NCBI RefSeq assembly: GCF_047302405.1
Contig: NZ_CP154853.1
Location: forward strand, 3,968,001-4,032,000
Direction of reading: 5' to 3'
From: Alkalihalobacillus sp047302405
GTDB lineage: Bacteria > Bacillota > Bacilli > Bacillales > Bacillaceae_D
Length of the DNA stretch: 64,000 bases
Shown here: positions 52,803 to 62,612 of the stretch, one piece after another
How the letters are laid out: every line of letters starts with the position of its first letter
Position numbering within the stretch: position 1 is the stretch's first letter
Position numbers and translations under genes: made by a program
The notes under the pieces: generated by a model
Database searches by the model: none
What the model saw: only the letters and a program-made list of their open reading frames with translations
Told to the model about the DNA's origin: nothing

Positions 52803-54266
52803 CTATTTAAATTTTGCTTTACTCTGCTCCCAAATTTCATCCATTTCTTCTAATGTTACTTCTTCTAACGTTTTTCCTCTTTGAACCAACTCTTTTTCAA
52901 TCTCTTTAAATCGATTGACAAACTTTTGATTAGCTAGACGCAGCGCATCCTCAGGGTCTAATTGATAATATCTCGATAAATTAACGATAACAAAAAGAAT
53001 GTCCCCTAATTCCTTCAGCATCTCTTCCTTATTTTCCTGCTTCACCTCAATTAAAAATTCATCGATTTCTTCTTGCAGCTTCTCCCACATTGGTTTGGGA
53101 TCGGCCCAGTCAAAGCCCACTTTCGCCGCAGCCTTTTGAATACTTAATGCTGTCATAAGCGCAGGCAGCCCGGCAGGTTTTTCTATCATAATCGAAGCAT
53201 TCGCCTCTTCATCGCTTTTTTCTGAACGTTTAATGTCTTCCCAATTGGATAAGACCTCTTCTTCATCTTGCACGATTGTATCAGCAAATACATGTGGGTG
53301 CCGGCGAATCATTTTTTCCGTAAGCGATTGAATCACATCCTGAATCGAAAATAAGCCGTCATCCTCACCAATTTGAGCATGGAGCATTACTTGCAAAAGG
53401 ACGTCACCAAGTTCCTCAATCATATGTTCATCATCTTGTTCATCAATGGCTTCAAGAAGCTCATATGCCTCTTCAAGTAAATACTTTTTTAACGACTCAT
53501 GTGTTTGCTTTTGATCCCACGGACATCCACCAGGACCCCGTAATGTTGCAATCACTGTACGTAATTGGCTAAATTCTTTCGACAACAGTGCCGCATCCTG
53601 CACAGGTGGTACATAGACAGCCGTTAAATTATTTAAAGTCGTTACATGGTCAAGCTCATATAGAGGCACCTCTTGAATGACTTCTTCACTTGAACCAACA
53701 GCCGTTGCTATATAGACTGGATAATCATCTGGTAGAAGCTCCATTAAAGTTAATTTCACTTCTGAGGCGATAAAAGCATCATACACTTGGACGATAATGA
53801 GATGATGTCTAATTTGCAATTCATCACGATGCAGCGCCGTACCATCGACAATTTGTAACCCTTCAATCGGATCTATTTTTAACGCATTATACATTGGATC
53901 CAAGAAGCTTTGTCCACCTAAAAATTCAACTTCTATTTTTCCGCTCTCTGCCTTATTGACGAGTAACTGCACGGTTCGCTCTGCGACAAACGGATGGCCT
54001 GGAACGGCATACAACACTTCCTCCTCGGCAGCTTTTGTTAAAAGAGTCGCAACAATCTCCTCATATACTTGCTCAAATTGATCGTGCTTTTGATAAATAG
54101 CATCAAACGAAATCATTTCAAGACCTTCTTCTTTTAATTGCTGCACAGCCGGATGATCTTCTGTCCGGACATAGACTTTTTTAGCCTTTACTAATTGACG
54201 ATATAACCCTAACGGCATTTGCTCAAGGTCTCCTGCCCCTAATCCTAATACCCTAATTTTATTCAT
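52803..54266 (-). CDS. yabN: YabN: tetrapyrrole methylase-like and MazG pyrophosphohydrolase fusion
   Basis: A 487-residue two-domain protein. The first 220 residues resemble SAM-dependent tetrapyrrole (corrin/porphyrin) methylases (RVLGLGAGDLEQMPLG, VPGHPFVAERTVQLL). The rest holds two MazG segments with LRGPGGCPWDQKQTHESLKK, EELGDVLLQVMLHAQIGE and KELGDILFVIVNLSR, metal-dependent NTP pyrophosphohydrolase motifs. It probably sanitises non-canonical nucleotides; the role of the methylase-like half is unknown. It lies between the flippase gene and yabO. Confidence 0.93.
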   Translation of the reverse strand: MNKIRVLGLGAGDLEQMPLGLYRQLVKAKKVYVRTEDHPAVQQLKEEGLEMISFDAIYQKHDQFEQVYEEIVATLLTKAAEEEVLYAVPGHPFVAERTVQLLVNKAESGKIEVEFLGGQSFLDPMYNALKIDPIEGLQIVDGTALHRDELQIRHHLIIVQVYDAFIASEVKLTLMELLPDDYPVYIATAVGSSEEVIQEVPLYELDHVTTLNNLTAVYVPPVQDAALLSKEFSQLRTVIATLRGPGGCPWDQKQTHESLKKYLLEEAYELLEAIDEQDDEHMIEELGDVLLQVMLHAQIGEDDGLFSIQDVIQSLTEKMIRRHPHVFADTIVQDEEEVLSNWEDIKRSEKSDEEANASIMIEKPAGLPALMTALSIQKAAAKVGFDWADPKPMWEKLQEEIDEFLIEVKQENKEEMLKELGDILFVIVNLSRYYQLDPEDALRLANQKFVNRFKEIEKELVQRGKTLEEVTLEEMDEIWEQSKAKFK

Positions 54267-54289
54267 CTAATCACTCCTTATTTAAAAAG

Positions 54290-54460
54290 CGAAGTCCGTT
54301 TGCTCAGAAGTGAGTACACTAAGGAACAACGCTAAGTTCGCGACGTCCTGTCGCAACGCCTTGTACCCACATCCTGTGGGCAGGGCTGACTAAAAAGTCG
54401 CTTTTTTGTCTTCATAAGACGAACCGATTTTTCTCGAGCTTCTAACAGGCGTAGCTAAAT
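54290..54460. repeat. Palindromic intergenic repeat, longer variant
   Basis: Starts GAAGTCCGTTTGCTCAGAAG and ends CTCGAGCTTCTAACAGGCGT. Relative to other copies it has an inserted segment with two extra small hairpins (GTTCGCGACGTCCTGTCGCAAC-type, 22 bases, and CCCACATCCTGTGGG). The terminal stem is partly broken on the right arm, suggesting decay. It fills the gap between yabM-type and yabN genes. Confidence 0.75.
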
Positions 54461-56056
54461 TTTACGAAACCGAGCTCTCATTTTATTTAATTTCGGGATT
54501 GATTCCCATTCCTTATCATTAAAAACGGGTAAAACAATTACACTTATAGATACAGTCACTGCACCGATCACAACAGTACTGAGTGCTAATATTGTATCAT
54601 GTAATCGACTTGGCTCAAGTAAACCGCCTAAAAAGGTTCCCCAAATGGTGGTTGTCGCATAAAGGGCAACGAATGTTAAGAGGACAGCCGCATACGGTTT
54701 GCCTTTTCCCCACAACGACTGATCATGCTTATATATTCCATACAGCATACTACTTGCCATTACCACAAAAGAAAAGACCGTGGCATAAGCAGCACCATAA
54801 GAACCGTACAATGGAATAAACATAAGGTTTAATAAGAGTTTTAACCCAACACCAATCACAACCGCAATGGCCGGTAAATGAACCTGACCATACCCTTGTA
54901 AAATCGCTGCGCCCGTCATATATATAGCGCTCGTAAAAACAGCAAGCGAAAAGACCTTAAGGACATCACTGCCGATCCGATCAGTAAAAAGCATGCTGTT
55001 CAACGGCTCCATAATAACGATTAATCCAAGAGTCGCCACCCCTGCTATTAAAATCGTCACTCTTAACGTCAAATTTCGGTAAAAGACCATTTGTTTCTGA
55101 TTTTTTTCCGAGCGTGCTTTTGACAATAGTGGAACTAAAGCAAGAGCGAACGTTGTCGTCACAATCGTTCCCAACTGTAAAATAGGCTGACCCCGATCAT
55201 ATAAAGATTTTGTATAATAAGCTGCAGCCGAATCTAATCCATACCCTTCTAGCAAACGAATCATTGAAAATACGTCGACAAATTGAAAAAAGATAAACGT
55301 CAACGCCCCCATACAAATAAAAAAGCTTTGCTTAAAAAAGGAGATACTTTGTTTTAAGAACACTCCAAATCGAATCTCTTTCAATTGAAACCAATCCGAC
55401 CACACAATCTTCCTTGAACAAAAGAAAAGAACAACAATCGCCGCAACTCCGCCAACCAATGACCCATATGCAGCTCCCACTCCCGCTCCATAAGGTCCAT
55501 AGTCTAATGATAATAAAATAATCGCAAAAATAAGTATCCCAACAACCCTGACAAACTGCTCACTTACTTGAGACAAAGCAGTTGGTAGCATATTCTGCTG
55601 TCCCTGCGTAATACCACGCCCTATACTTAAAAACGGCATTAATAAAAAAACGAAACTAACCGCACGTAATGGTTCCGTTAACGCCACATCCCCCATTAGA
55701 TGAGCAATTGCCGGTGCAAAAAAATAAAGACAAATTGTTGCTAAAACGGCCACTAAAAGTAATCCATAAAAAGCCAGCGATACAAAAGCCTTTAGTCCCT
55801 CTCGCTCCCCACTCGCTCTATATTCCGCAATTTGTTTTGATAAAACCACCGGAAATCCATACATAGACAAGGTCACCATTAACCCATAAAACGGATATAT
55901 TTGTTGATACACATAAAAACCTAAATCACCGGCGATATTTTGATAAGGAATCCGGTAAGCCGCACTTAATATTTTCGCCACAATCGCCGCAATTGATAAC
56001 AACAGGGCTCCACGCAAAAAATCCTCACCCTTATCAGCCTGTCTAACACCTCGCAC
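54455..56056 (-). CDS. yabM: Polysaccharide/lipid flippase of the MOP superfamily (YabM, SpoVB-like)
   Basis: Multi-membrane protein with about 13-14 helices. FLRGALLLSIAAIVAKILSA and RIPYQNIAGDLGFYVYQQIY at the N-terminus match SpoVB/MurJ-like lipid-linked oligosaccharide flippases. I favour a GTG start at 56056 (533 residues, close to the 532 of B. subtilis YabM), with AGGGGG seven bases upstream. A TTG at 56074 is also possible, and the ATG at 56095 has no ribosome site. YabM in B. subtilis belongs to the SpoVB-type flippase set; the substrate is unproven. Confidence 0.88.
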   Translation of the reverse strand: MRGVRQADKGEDFLRGALLLSIAAIVAKILSAAYRIPYQNIAGDLGFYVYQQIYPFYGLMVTLSMYGFPVVLSKQIAEYRASGEREGLKAFVSLAFYGLLLVAVLATICLYFFAPAIAHLMGDVALTEPLRAVSFVFLLMPFLSIGRGITQGQQNMLPTALSQVSEQFVRVVGILIFAIILLSLDYGPYGAGVGAAYGSLVGGVAAIVVLFFCSRKIVWSDWFQLKEIRFGVFLKQSISFFKQSFFICMGALTFIFFQFVDVFSMIRLLEGYGLDSAAAYYTKSLYDRGQPILQLGTIVTTTFALALVPLLSKARSEKNQKQMVFYRNLTLRVTILIAGVATLGLIVIMEPLNSMLFTDRIGSDVLKVFSLAVFTSAIYMTGAAILQGYGQVHLPAIAVVIGVGLKLLLNLMFIPLYGSYGAAYATVFSFVVMASSMLYGIYKHDQSLWGKGKPYAAVLLTFVALYATTTIWGTFLGGLLEPSRLHDTILALSTVVIGAVTVSISVIVLPVFNDKEWESIPKLNKMRARFRKI

Positions 56057-56095
56057 TCCAAATCCCCCTAACAAACACTCCCCCCTATCATACAC

Positions 56096-56310
56096 CGAAA
56101 AGCGGAGGGCGTGTGCTTAGAAGCGAGGAAAAATAAGGGCAGCCTTGGAAGTCGCTTTTTGACTTTATGATATGGGACGATTTTTCTCGAACTTGTAACG
56201 CCCGCAGCTAGACACCGAAAGGCGGAGGGCGCGTGCCTAGAAGCGAGGAAAAATAAGGCCAGCCGTGGAAGTCTCTCTTTGACTTCCTAAGGATGGACGA
56301 TTTGACGTAA
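56096..56310. repeat. Palindromic intergenic repeat, two tandem copies
   Basis: Copy one (about 56097-56214) reads GCGGAGGGCGTGTGCTTAGA to ACTTGTAACGCCCGCAGCTA. A second, with a degenerate right end, follows directly. It is the same family as at 40.65 kb, upstream of the flippase start. Confidence 0.8.
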
Positions 56311-56353
56311 AACTTTTGATAGAAGCAGGAAATCGCCGTACAAATCACTAGAT

Positions 56354-56810
56354 GCGACGGCTATTATGTAATTCTCTTTTAAATTGGGTCGCTATTCTTC
56401 CTTTATGACATCAATTATGGAATTCTCATCGAAATTCAGTCACTTCTCACCCTTACGACATCAATTATGTAATCCTCATCCAAATTCGGTCACTTCTCAC
56501 CCTTTACGACATCAATTATGTAATCCTCATCCAAATCAGGACGCTATTCACCCTTTATGACATCAATTATGTAATCCTCATCCAAATTCAGTCACTTCTC
56601 ACCCTTACGACATCAATTATGTAATTCTCATCCAAATCAAGACGCTATTCACCCTTTACGACATCAATTATGTAATCCTCATCCAAATTCGGTCACTTCT
56701 CACCCTTTACGACATCAATTATGGAATCCTCATCCAAATTCGGTCACTTCTCACCCTTCACGACATCATTTATGTAATTGTCATCGAAACCAGGACGCTA
56801 TTCACCCTTT
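56354..56810. repeat. Tandem array of nine 50-51-bp units
   Basis: Eight well-conserved units start at 56405, 56455, 56506, 56557, 56607, 56658, 56709 and 56760, preceded by one degenerate unit at 56354. Each starts A(C/T)GACATCAATTATGTAAT and ends CACCCTT(T). Two unit types occur, with GTCACTTCTCACCC or GACGCTATTCACCC. Units abut without spacers, so it is not a CRISPR. Mixed 50/51-bp periods and in-frame stops exclude coding. Confidence 0.92.
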
Positions 56811-56861
56811 ACGACACGACACAACACCAAACCACCTCATAACGCATATTTAAATAGCCAT

Positions 56862-56903
56862 AATAAAAAGTAGATGAGGCTCTCGCACATTCCTCATCTA
56901 CTT
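56862..56903 (-). terminator. Terminator after spoVT
   Basis: AAGTAGATGAGG (56868-56879) pairs perfectly with CCTCATCTACTT (56892-56903). On the minus strand it is followed by TTTATTA. Confidence 0.88.
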
Positions 56904-56932
56904 GACTTAAGGTCTTTCTAGGAGACCTACGA

Positions 56933-57472
56933 TTATTGTTCCATTTGTCGAGCTAAGAAACTGGCAGCCGTTTCTGCTAACTTTTGCTCAACAGCACCGG
57001 AAAAGGCTTGTTCCTTGCTGAAAATAACGACGGCACCGATTGGATCGCCACTCGCAATAATCGGAGCAATGACATAACCCTTTAATGATTCTGTATTTTC
57101 TCCAACGAGTTGATATTCTCCACTGTTCGTCTCTAATTTGGATTGTCGATCTTCTAGAACTTTTTCAACAACCTCACCTATGCTTTTATTAGCATATTCT
57201 TTTTTGGATGCCCCAGCTACCGCAATATATGTATCACGATCAGCAATTAATACATTATGCTTTAAGCTATCATAAAGGGCTTCTGCATATTCTTTTGCAA
57301 AATCACCCAGTTCCGAAATGGGGGAGTATTTTTTTAAAATGACTTCTCCGTCTCGATCAACAAATATCTCAAGAGGGTCGCCTTCTCTAATCCTTAAAGT
57401 GCGACGGATTTCTTTTGGAATAACCACTCGACCTAAATCGTCAATGCGTCGTACAATTCCTGTAGCTTTCAT
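56933..57472 (-). CDS. spoVT: Stage V sporulation protein T, forespore regulator
   Basis: AbrB-type transcription factor that modulates sigma-G genes in the forespore. The swapped-hairpin DNA-binding domain is residues 1-50 (MKATGIVRRIDDLGRVVIPK, then EIRRTLRIREGDPLEIFVD). A C-terminal GAF-like domain (about residues 56-179) binds an unknown signal. The 179 residues fit the family. B. subtilis expresses it from sigma-G; no clear sigma-G promoter could be resolved in the 207-base spacer upstream, which otherwise holds nothing recognisable. Confidence 0.97.
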   Translation of the reverse strand: MKATGIVRRIDDLGRVVIPKEIRRTLRIREGDPLEIFVDRDGEVILKKYSPISELGDFAKEYAEALYDSLKHNVLIADRDTYIAVAGASKKEYANKSIGEVVEKVLEDRQSKLETNSGEYQLVGENTESLKGYVIAPIIASGDPIGAVVIFSKEQAFSGAVEQKLAETAASFLARQMEQ

Positions 57473-57679
57473 GCAACAATGCCTCGCTTTCTAAAGATGT
57501 AATGTCCTAGCTGTCAAATATAAATATGTGAATCTTTTCAGTTCTTGCCTTTATTATCTTTCTACTCGGAAGAACTATTCACCAATTTATGAATTTGTTT
57601 TCTTATTTTGCGTTTTTTAACCACATTTTCTTACAAAACTAGGAAACACCAACATCATTTAGTGCTCTAAACAGAAACT

Positions 57680-60600
57680 TTAGGACGATTGCTGTACTTT
57701 TCTTTTACGAGCCTTTTGAATTCCAACGACAATTTGTTCAAGATAGTCGACAATCTGGTCATCATTTAACGTCTTCGTTTTAATCGCAAATTTAATTTTC
57801 TGACCAGATGTTCCTAATGAAACCTCTCGACCTAATTTATTGACGATCTCAAACAATTTCGTTCCATCAATCATACTTGAGCTCTCTTCCGCTAATAACA
57901 TCTGAATCGAATCTTTGCTCTCTACAATTTGTTCTACTTTTAAATCGTTTGATAACAGCTTAATTTTTGTTAAACGTAATAAGTATTCGACGTTTTTCGG
58001 ATAGTCGCCAAAGCGGTCAATCATTTCATCTTGTAAATCTTGAAGTTCTTTTATTTCCTCGATTCCTTTTACACGTTTATACATCTCAATTTTTTGTTTC
58101 GCATCTTTTATATACGACTCTGGAATATAAGCGTCTATTTTGACATCGAGCTCTACATGGAATGGTTTTTCCTTTGGTTTATCGCCTTTACGTTCTTCAA
58201 TCGCTTCTTTGAGCATTTGAGAATACAAATCAAAACCAACCGACTCAATAAAGCCATGTTGCTGGGAACCTAACAAGTTACCCGCTCCCCGAATCGTTAA
58301 GTCACGCATCGCAATCTTAAATCCTGAGCCGAGCTCCGTAAACTCCTTGATCGCCTGTAATCTTTTTTCGGCGACTTCAGATAAAACCTTATCCCGTTGA
58401 TACGTAAAATAAGCATACGCGACCCGATTAGATCGTCCAACTCGTCCACGAATTTGATAAAGCTGTGATAGTCCCATTTTATCAGCATCATGAATAATCA
58501 ACGTATTTACATTCGGAATGTCTACACCTGTCTCAATGATCGTCGTCGTCACGAGCACATCACTATTTCCTTCTAAGAAATCAAGGATCACTGCTTCTAA
58601 CTCACGCTCATTCATTTGACCATGAGCATAACTAACCTTGGCATCTGGGACTAAGCTTGAGATTTGCTCCGTCATTCGCTCAATGTCTTCCACTCGGTTA
58701 TATAAGAAATAGATTTGGCCACCACGTGTCAACTCTCGTTCAATCGCCTCTCGAATAAGGGCTGCATTATTTTCAACAACGTATGTTTGGACGGGAAAAC
58801 GATTTTCTGGAGGTGTTTCTATAACAGATAAATCACGTACTCCTAACATCGACATATGCAATGTTCTTGGGATTGGCGTCGCCGTTAATGTTAAAACATC
58901 AATATTCGCCTTCAACGTTTTAATTTTCTCTTTATGCGTAACGCCAAATCGTTGTTCCTCATCGACGATTAATAAACCTAAATCTTTAAATACGACGTCC
59001 TTGGATAAAAGTCGGTGCGTCCCAACGACGAGATCGATTGAACCAGCCTTTAAGCCTTTTAATGTCGTTGTTTGTTCTTTTCTTGAACGGAAACGACTTA
59101 AGACGCCAATGTTAATTGCGTACTCCGAAAAACGTTCCTTAATTGTTTCATAATGCTGTTGAGCCAAGATCGTTGTTGGAACAAGAATCGCGACTTGTTT
59201 CCCATCATTAATTGCTTTAAAAGCCGCTCGAATTGCGACTTCCGTTTTTCCATACCCTACATCGCCACATAAAAGACGATCCATTGGTCTTTCTTTTTCC
59301 ATATCCTCTTTAATTTCTTCGATCGTTCTTGACTGATCTTCGGTTTCCCTATATTGGAAGGACGATTCAAATTCCGCTTGTTCAGGACCATCTTTACTAA
59401 AAGCGTATCCTTTACTCGCTTCCCTTTCCGCATATAGTTTAATTAAATCATCGGCAATATCTTCAACAGAGGATTGGACCTTCTTCTTAACCTTTTTCCA
59501 GTCACTCCCACCAAGAGCATAAATTTTCGGCTCCTTTTCTTCCGAGCCGACATATTTTTGAACTTGGTCAATTTGTTCAACTGGAACATAGAGCTTATCG
59601 TTACCTGCATAACGTAAATGCAAATAATCTTTATGCAAACCATTAAACTCTAATGTTTCGACCCCTAAATATTTTCCGATCCCATGATTAGTATGAACGA
59701 TTAAATCACCAACTTTTAACTCTGAATAGCTCTTAATACGTTCGGCATTGGAGATTTTTTGTTTTCTTGGGGCCCTTTTCGTCTGTTTTGTAAACACTTC
59801 TTCCTCTGTTATGACAATCAGCTTTTGAAGAGGGAGTTCAAATCCGCTATGCAACGTTCCCGTCATAACATGAACCATACCATTTGTGAGCTCTGTTTTT
59901 TGCTCAACGACTCGAACGTCTATTCCTTCTTCCTCTAAATTCAAGGATAAACGATTCACTCGCTCTTTTGTTCCGGCCATAAAAACAATCGCATATCCTG
60001 CCACTTGCCACCTTTTTAATTCCGATTCGAGCAATTGCATCTGTCCATGAAAATGCTGCATCGATTTACAATTAAAATTAACAATATTTTGTGGATTCGT
60101 TGATGGCACATGTTTAATAAATAACGATAAATAATTAAGTGGAAAAGTTGACTTTCTTAATTCTTCAATGGCATCGACTGATAATGTTACACCATGAACA
60201 ATTTCTCCTTGCTCTAATAAAGCGGTACTCCACCCCGCTTCTTCTTTTTGTAAGGATTCTGCCATTTCTTTGACCCGACTCATCTCGTCCACAAAGACGA
60301 CCGTATCCTCTTCCATATACGAAATAATCGAATGAATGGCATCGTAATAAATAGCCATATATTTATACATACCTTGAAATGGAGTCTGTTGTTTTAACTG
60401 TCCAATTTCATACGAAATATGACGAGAGATCTTTTCTTTTGTTTCCGTTTTTCTTACTTTTTTAATACTTGCATGCATTAATTCCGATAAGGCTACACTC
60501 GCACGCTCATAATCATCTTTGTATAATAAGATTTCTTCAGCCGGACCAATTGTGATTTCTGCAAGTTCTTCTTTTGAACGCTGATCATCAATGGAAAATG

Positions 60601-61219
60601 TTCGAATTGAGTCAATCTCTGTATCAAATAACTCCAATCGAATCGGATCACTTTCCGTTAAAGGATATATATCAACAATCCCACCACGAACACTGACTTC
60701 ACCTGGGGAACTCACCATATCAACACGTTCAAAACCTATGGTAATTAACTTTTCTAACAAAGTATGAATTTCACCAATATCATCAGCTCTTTTTAAATGA
60801 AGCTGGCTCAGACGCCAGTATGAAGCCGGAGGTAATAAACGCCTCATCCCTGCAAGAGGCACGATGACGATTCCTTTAAAACCACTTATTAATTTATTTA
60901 AAACATCGATTCGCTGAGCTTTCATCTCTGGACTGGCGATCGCGATTTCAGCTGATATTAATTCATTAACTGGATAGAGCAGAACTTCTTCTTCTGACAT
61001 AAGCTCCACTAAATCCTCATATAACTTTTGAGCTTGGTATAGATTATGGGTCACAACTAATTGAGAACGCTTTGTTTCTCGATAAAGCGTTGCCATGACA
61101 ACTGTTCTTGCCGAACCAGATAGCCCTGAAAGCAACTGTTCTCTTAAGCTAGAATCGATTCCATCTACAACCGCTCTAATCTCCTCATTATTCCTAATAT
61201 AATTTTGCAATCCTAACAT
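57680..61219 (-). CDS. mfd: Transcription-repair coupling factor Mfd
   Basis: SF2 translocase that removes stalled RNA polymerase and recruits UvrA. In order: a UvrB-like N-terminal region (ALLSGL-type start, then LSGSARTVVMATLYRETKRS, LLYPVNELISAEIA), an RNA-polymerase-interacting domain (VGDLIVHTNHGIGKYLGVE), helicase motifs GDVGYGKTEVA (about residue 650), VDEEQRFGV and TATPIPRTLHMS, and a C-terminal TRCF domain. I start at the ATG at 61219 (1179 residues) because AGGGGG lies six bases upstream; an in-frame TTG 33 bases earlier lacks a site. Confidence 0.97.
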   Translation of the reverse strand: MLGLQNYIRNNEEIRAVVDGIDSSLREQLLSGLSGSARTVVMATLYRETKRSQLVVTHNLYQAQKLYEDLVELMSEEEVLLYPVNELISAEIAIASPEMKAQRIDVLNKLISGFKGIVIVPLAGMRRLLPPASYWRLSQLHLKRADDIGEIHTLLEKLITIGFERVDMVSSPGEVSVRGGIVDIYPLTESDPIRLELFDTEIDSIRTFSIDDQRSKEELAEITIGPAEEILLYKDDYERASVALSELMHASIKKVRKTETKEKISRHISYEIGQLKQQTPFQGMYKYMAIYYDAIHSIISYMEEDTVVFVDEMSRVKEMAESLQKEEAGWSTALLEQGEIVHGVTLSVDAIEELRKSTFPLNYLSLFIKHVPSTNPQNIVNFNCKSMQHFHGQMQLLESELKRWQVAGYAIVFMAGTKERVNRLSLNLEEEGIDVRVVEQKTELTNGMVHVMTGTLHSGFELPLQKLIVITEEEVFTKQTKRAPRKQKISNAERIKSYSELKVGDLIVHTNHGIGKYLGVETLEFNGLHKDYLHLRYAGNDKLYVPVEQIDQVQKYVGSEEKEPKIYALGGSDWKKVKKKVQSSVEDIADDLIKLYAEREASKGYAFSKDGPEQAEFESSFQYRETEDQSRTIEEIKEDMEKERPMDRLLCGDVGYGKTEVAIRAAFKAINDGKQVAILVPTTILAQQHYETIKERFSEYAINIGVLSRFRSRKEQTTTLKGLKAGSIDLVVGTHRLLSKDVVFKDLGLLIVDEEQRFGVTHKEKIKTLKANIDVLTLTATPIPRTLHMSMLGVRDLSVIETPPENRFPVQTYVVENNAALIREAIERELTRGGQIYFLYNRVEDIERMTEQISSLVPDAKVSYAHGQMNERELEAVILDFLEGNSDVLVTTTIIETGVDIPNVNTLIIHDADKMGLSQLYQIRGRVGRSNRVAYAYFTYQRDKVLSEVAEKRLQAIKEFTELGSGFKIAMRDLTIRGAGNLLGSQQHGFIESVGFDLYSQMLKEAIEERKGDKPKEKPFHVELDVKIDAYIPESYIKDAKQKIEMYKRVKGIEEIKELQDLQDEMIDRFGDYPKNVEYLLRLTKIKLLSNDLKVEQIVESKDSIQMLLAEESSSMIDGTKLFEIVNKLGREVSLGTSGQKIKFAIKTKTLNDDQIVDYLEQIVVGIQKARKRKVQQSS

Positions 61220-61455
61220 CCTTTTCCCCCTGCTTTCAACATGATTCCTCAATCTTTAGATTCGATCGCTTTATAAAAAGACATCCACATTCCCTACTAA
61301 CATTCCTTTTCAACACTAGAAAAACAAACATTTTTTTACACTTTTTTAACCTGTGCTGATACATAAAACGTACTCTTTAAAGCTTATATATATTCCTTTT
61401 TGCTTAGATAAACCCTTTTATTATCAAAGAATGAATAGTGCGACAAATGAACAGA
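61220..61455. other. Spacer between fin and mfd
   Basis: AT-rich DNA expected to hold the mfd promoter. I see no gene and no convincing -35/-10 pair; only the fin terminator just above is clear. Confidence 0.45.
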
Positions 61456-61482
61456 AAAACGCTTTGGCTTGTTTGCCAAAGC
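61456..61482 (-). terminator. Terminator after fin
   Basis: GCTTTGGC (61461-61468) pairs perfectly with GCCAAAGC (61475-61482), followed on the minus strand by GTTTTTC. Confidence 0.8.
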
Positions 61483-61538
61483 TTCTCTGCTCTTCTACTT
61501 ATTCCCGTACATGACGAAAAAGTTAGAATCGTTACAGA

Positions 61539-61769
61539 TTATTGAATAAATGAATCGATTTCATGGAAGGTTGGATTAATCGTTAACGCATCAAAACAAT
61601 CTTCACAAATCGTTTTCACTTGTATATCTCCATTTGTTTGATAAGCTAACACGTTCTCTCGTTCTTCTGGATTTAGCTGATCAAAACCAAGAGTTAAACT
61701 ATCCACTTTTTTCTCATCAATTTGGCCAATTTTCATCTCACAATGGCGGCATTGGTAAAAGATCGCCAT
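61539..61769 (-). CDS. fin: Anti-sigma-F factor Fin (YabK)
   Basis: A 76-residue zinc-ribbon-like protein with two CxxC pairs (CRHC near residue 8, CEDC near residue 57). In B. subtilis Fin is made under sigma-F and sigma-G control and inhibits sigma-F, allowing the switch to sigma-G. AYQTNGDIQVKTICEDCFDA is the conserved part. I start at the ATG at 61769 with GGAGGG six bases upstream; a TTG six bases earlier abuts the ribosome site. It stands between mfd and pth as in B. subtilis. Confidence 0.93.
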   Translation of the reverse strand: MAIFYQCRHCEMKIGQIDEKKVDSLTLGFDQLNPEERENVLAYQTNGDIQVKTICEDCFDALTINPTFHEIDSFIQ

Positions 61770-61956
61770 TGGCAACCCTCCTTTGATTATAACTAGTTCC
61801 CCCTTGCAAATAAAGTGAATCTTCCATCTGTACGTTTATTATTCGCAAATAGATGGTTAGACGAATGAATCCAGTAAACATTATTACTGTCTCTTTTTTT
61901 GAAAGAAGTTTTTTTATGATTAGTATGAACTAGTTTTACGGAGGCTATTCGACCAC

Positions 61957-62514
61957 TTAATTAAACTTATTCATCACTTCTAAAAAAGAAGCACTCGTCC
62001 AAGCTTCAACCGCCTTAGTTGCTTGTTCAATCGATTCAGCGATGGCTTGACGTTCATCTGGATGATACTTCCCTAAAACATACTGAACAATTGGTTCCCC
62101 GTTTTTCGGTCGATCTACCCCAACACGAATTCGGTTAAATTCCTGTGTTCCCAAATGTTGGATTAATGATTTAATACCATTATGCCCACCAGCACTTCCT
62201 TTTTTTCTTAAACGAATTTTTCCAGCAGGTAAATCTAAGTCATCATATATAACCACTAGATCTTCTAGTGGAATCTGAAAATAATCCATTAAAGGTCTAA
62301 CCGATTCACCTGATAAATTCATATATGTAAGCGGTTTTAATAAGTACACCTTCTCGCCATTAACGACACCGGTACCATAGATCCCTTTAAATTTTGCTTG
62401 ATTCAGTTCAATCCCTAATGTTTTCGCACACGAATCAATGATATCAAAACCAATATTATGCCTTGTTCCTGCATATTTTTCGCCTGGATTTCCTAGCCCA
62501 ACGATTAACTTCAT
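61957..62514 (-). CDS. pth: Peptidyl-tRNA hydrolase
   Basis: Releases peptides from prematurely dissociated peptidyl-tRNA; essential, and called spoVC in B. subtilis. The 185 residues carry GLGNPGEKYAGTRHNIGF with catalytic H19, KPLTYMNLSG, and VIYDDLDLPAGKIRLRKKGS with GGHNG following. It is preceded by ctc/rplY with a strong terminator in the spacer, so it probably has its own promoter. Confidence 0.97.
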   Translation of the reverse strand: MKLIVGLGNPGEKYAGTRHNIGFDIIDSCAKTLGIELNQAKFKGIYGTGVVNGEKVYLLKPLTYMNLSGESVRPLMDYFQIPLEDLVVIYDDLDLPAGKIRLRKKGSAGGHNGIKSLIQHLGTQEFNRIRVGVDRPKNGEPIVQYVLGKYHPDERQAIAESIEQATKAVEAWTSASFLEVMNKFN

Positions 62515-62544
62515 TGAATACCGCCCCTAACACTCGTTCATTCA

Positions 62545-62578
62545 GTAAAAGGTATAGTCAGAAGACTATACCTTTTAC
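62545..62578 (-). terminator. Strong terminator after ctc/rplY
   Basis: Perfect 15-bp stem GTAAAAGGTATAGTC / GACTATACCTTTTAC with a four-base loop, between rplY and pth. Confidence 0.85.
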
Positions 62579-62612
62579 GATTTATTTTATCATGTTTTTA
62601 AGTAAATGTTAC

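Noticed and set aside
56354..56810. Tandem 50-bp units considered as a CRISPR array or a repeat-protein gene
   Set aside because: The units abut without unique spacers, no cas gene is near, the period mixes 50 and 51 bases, and stops occur in all frames.
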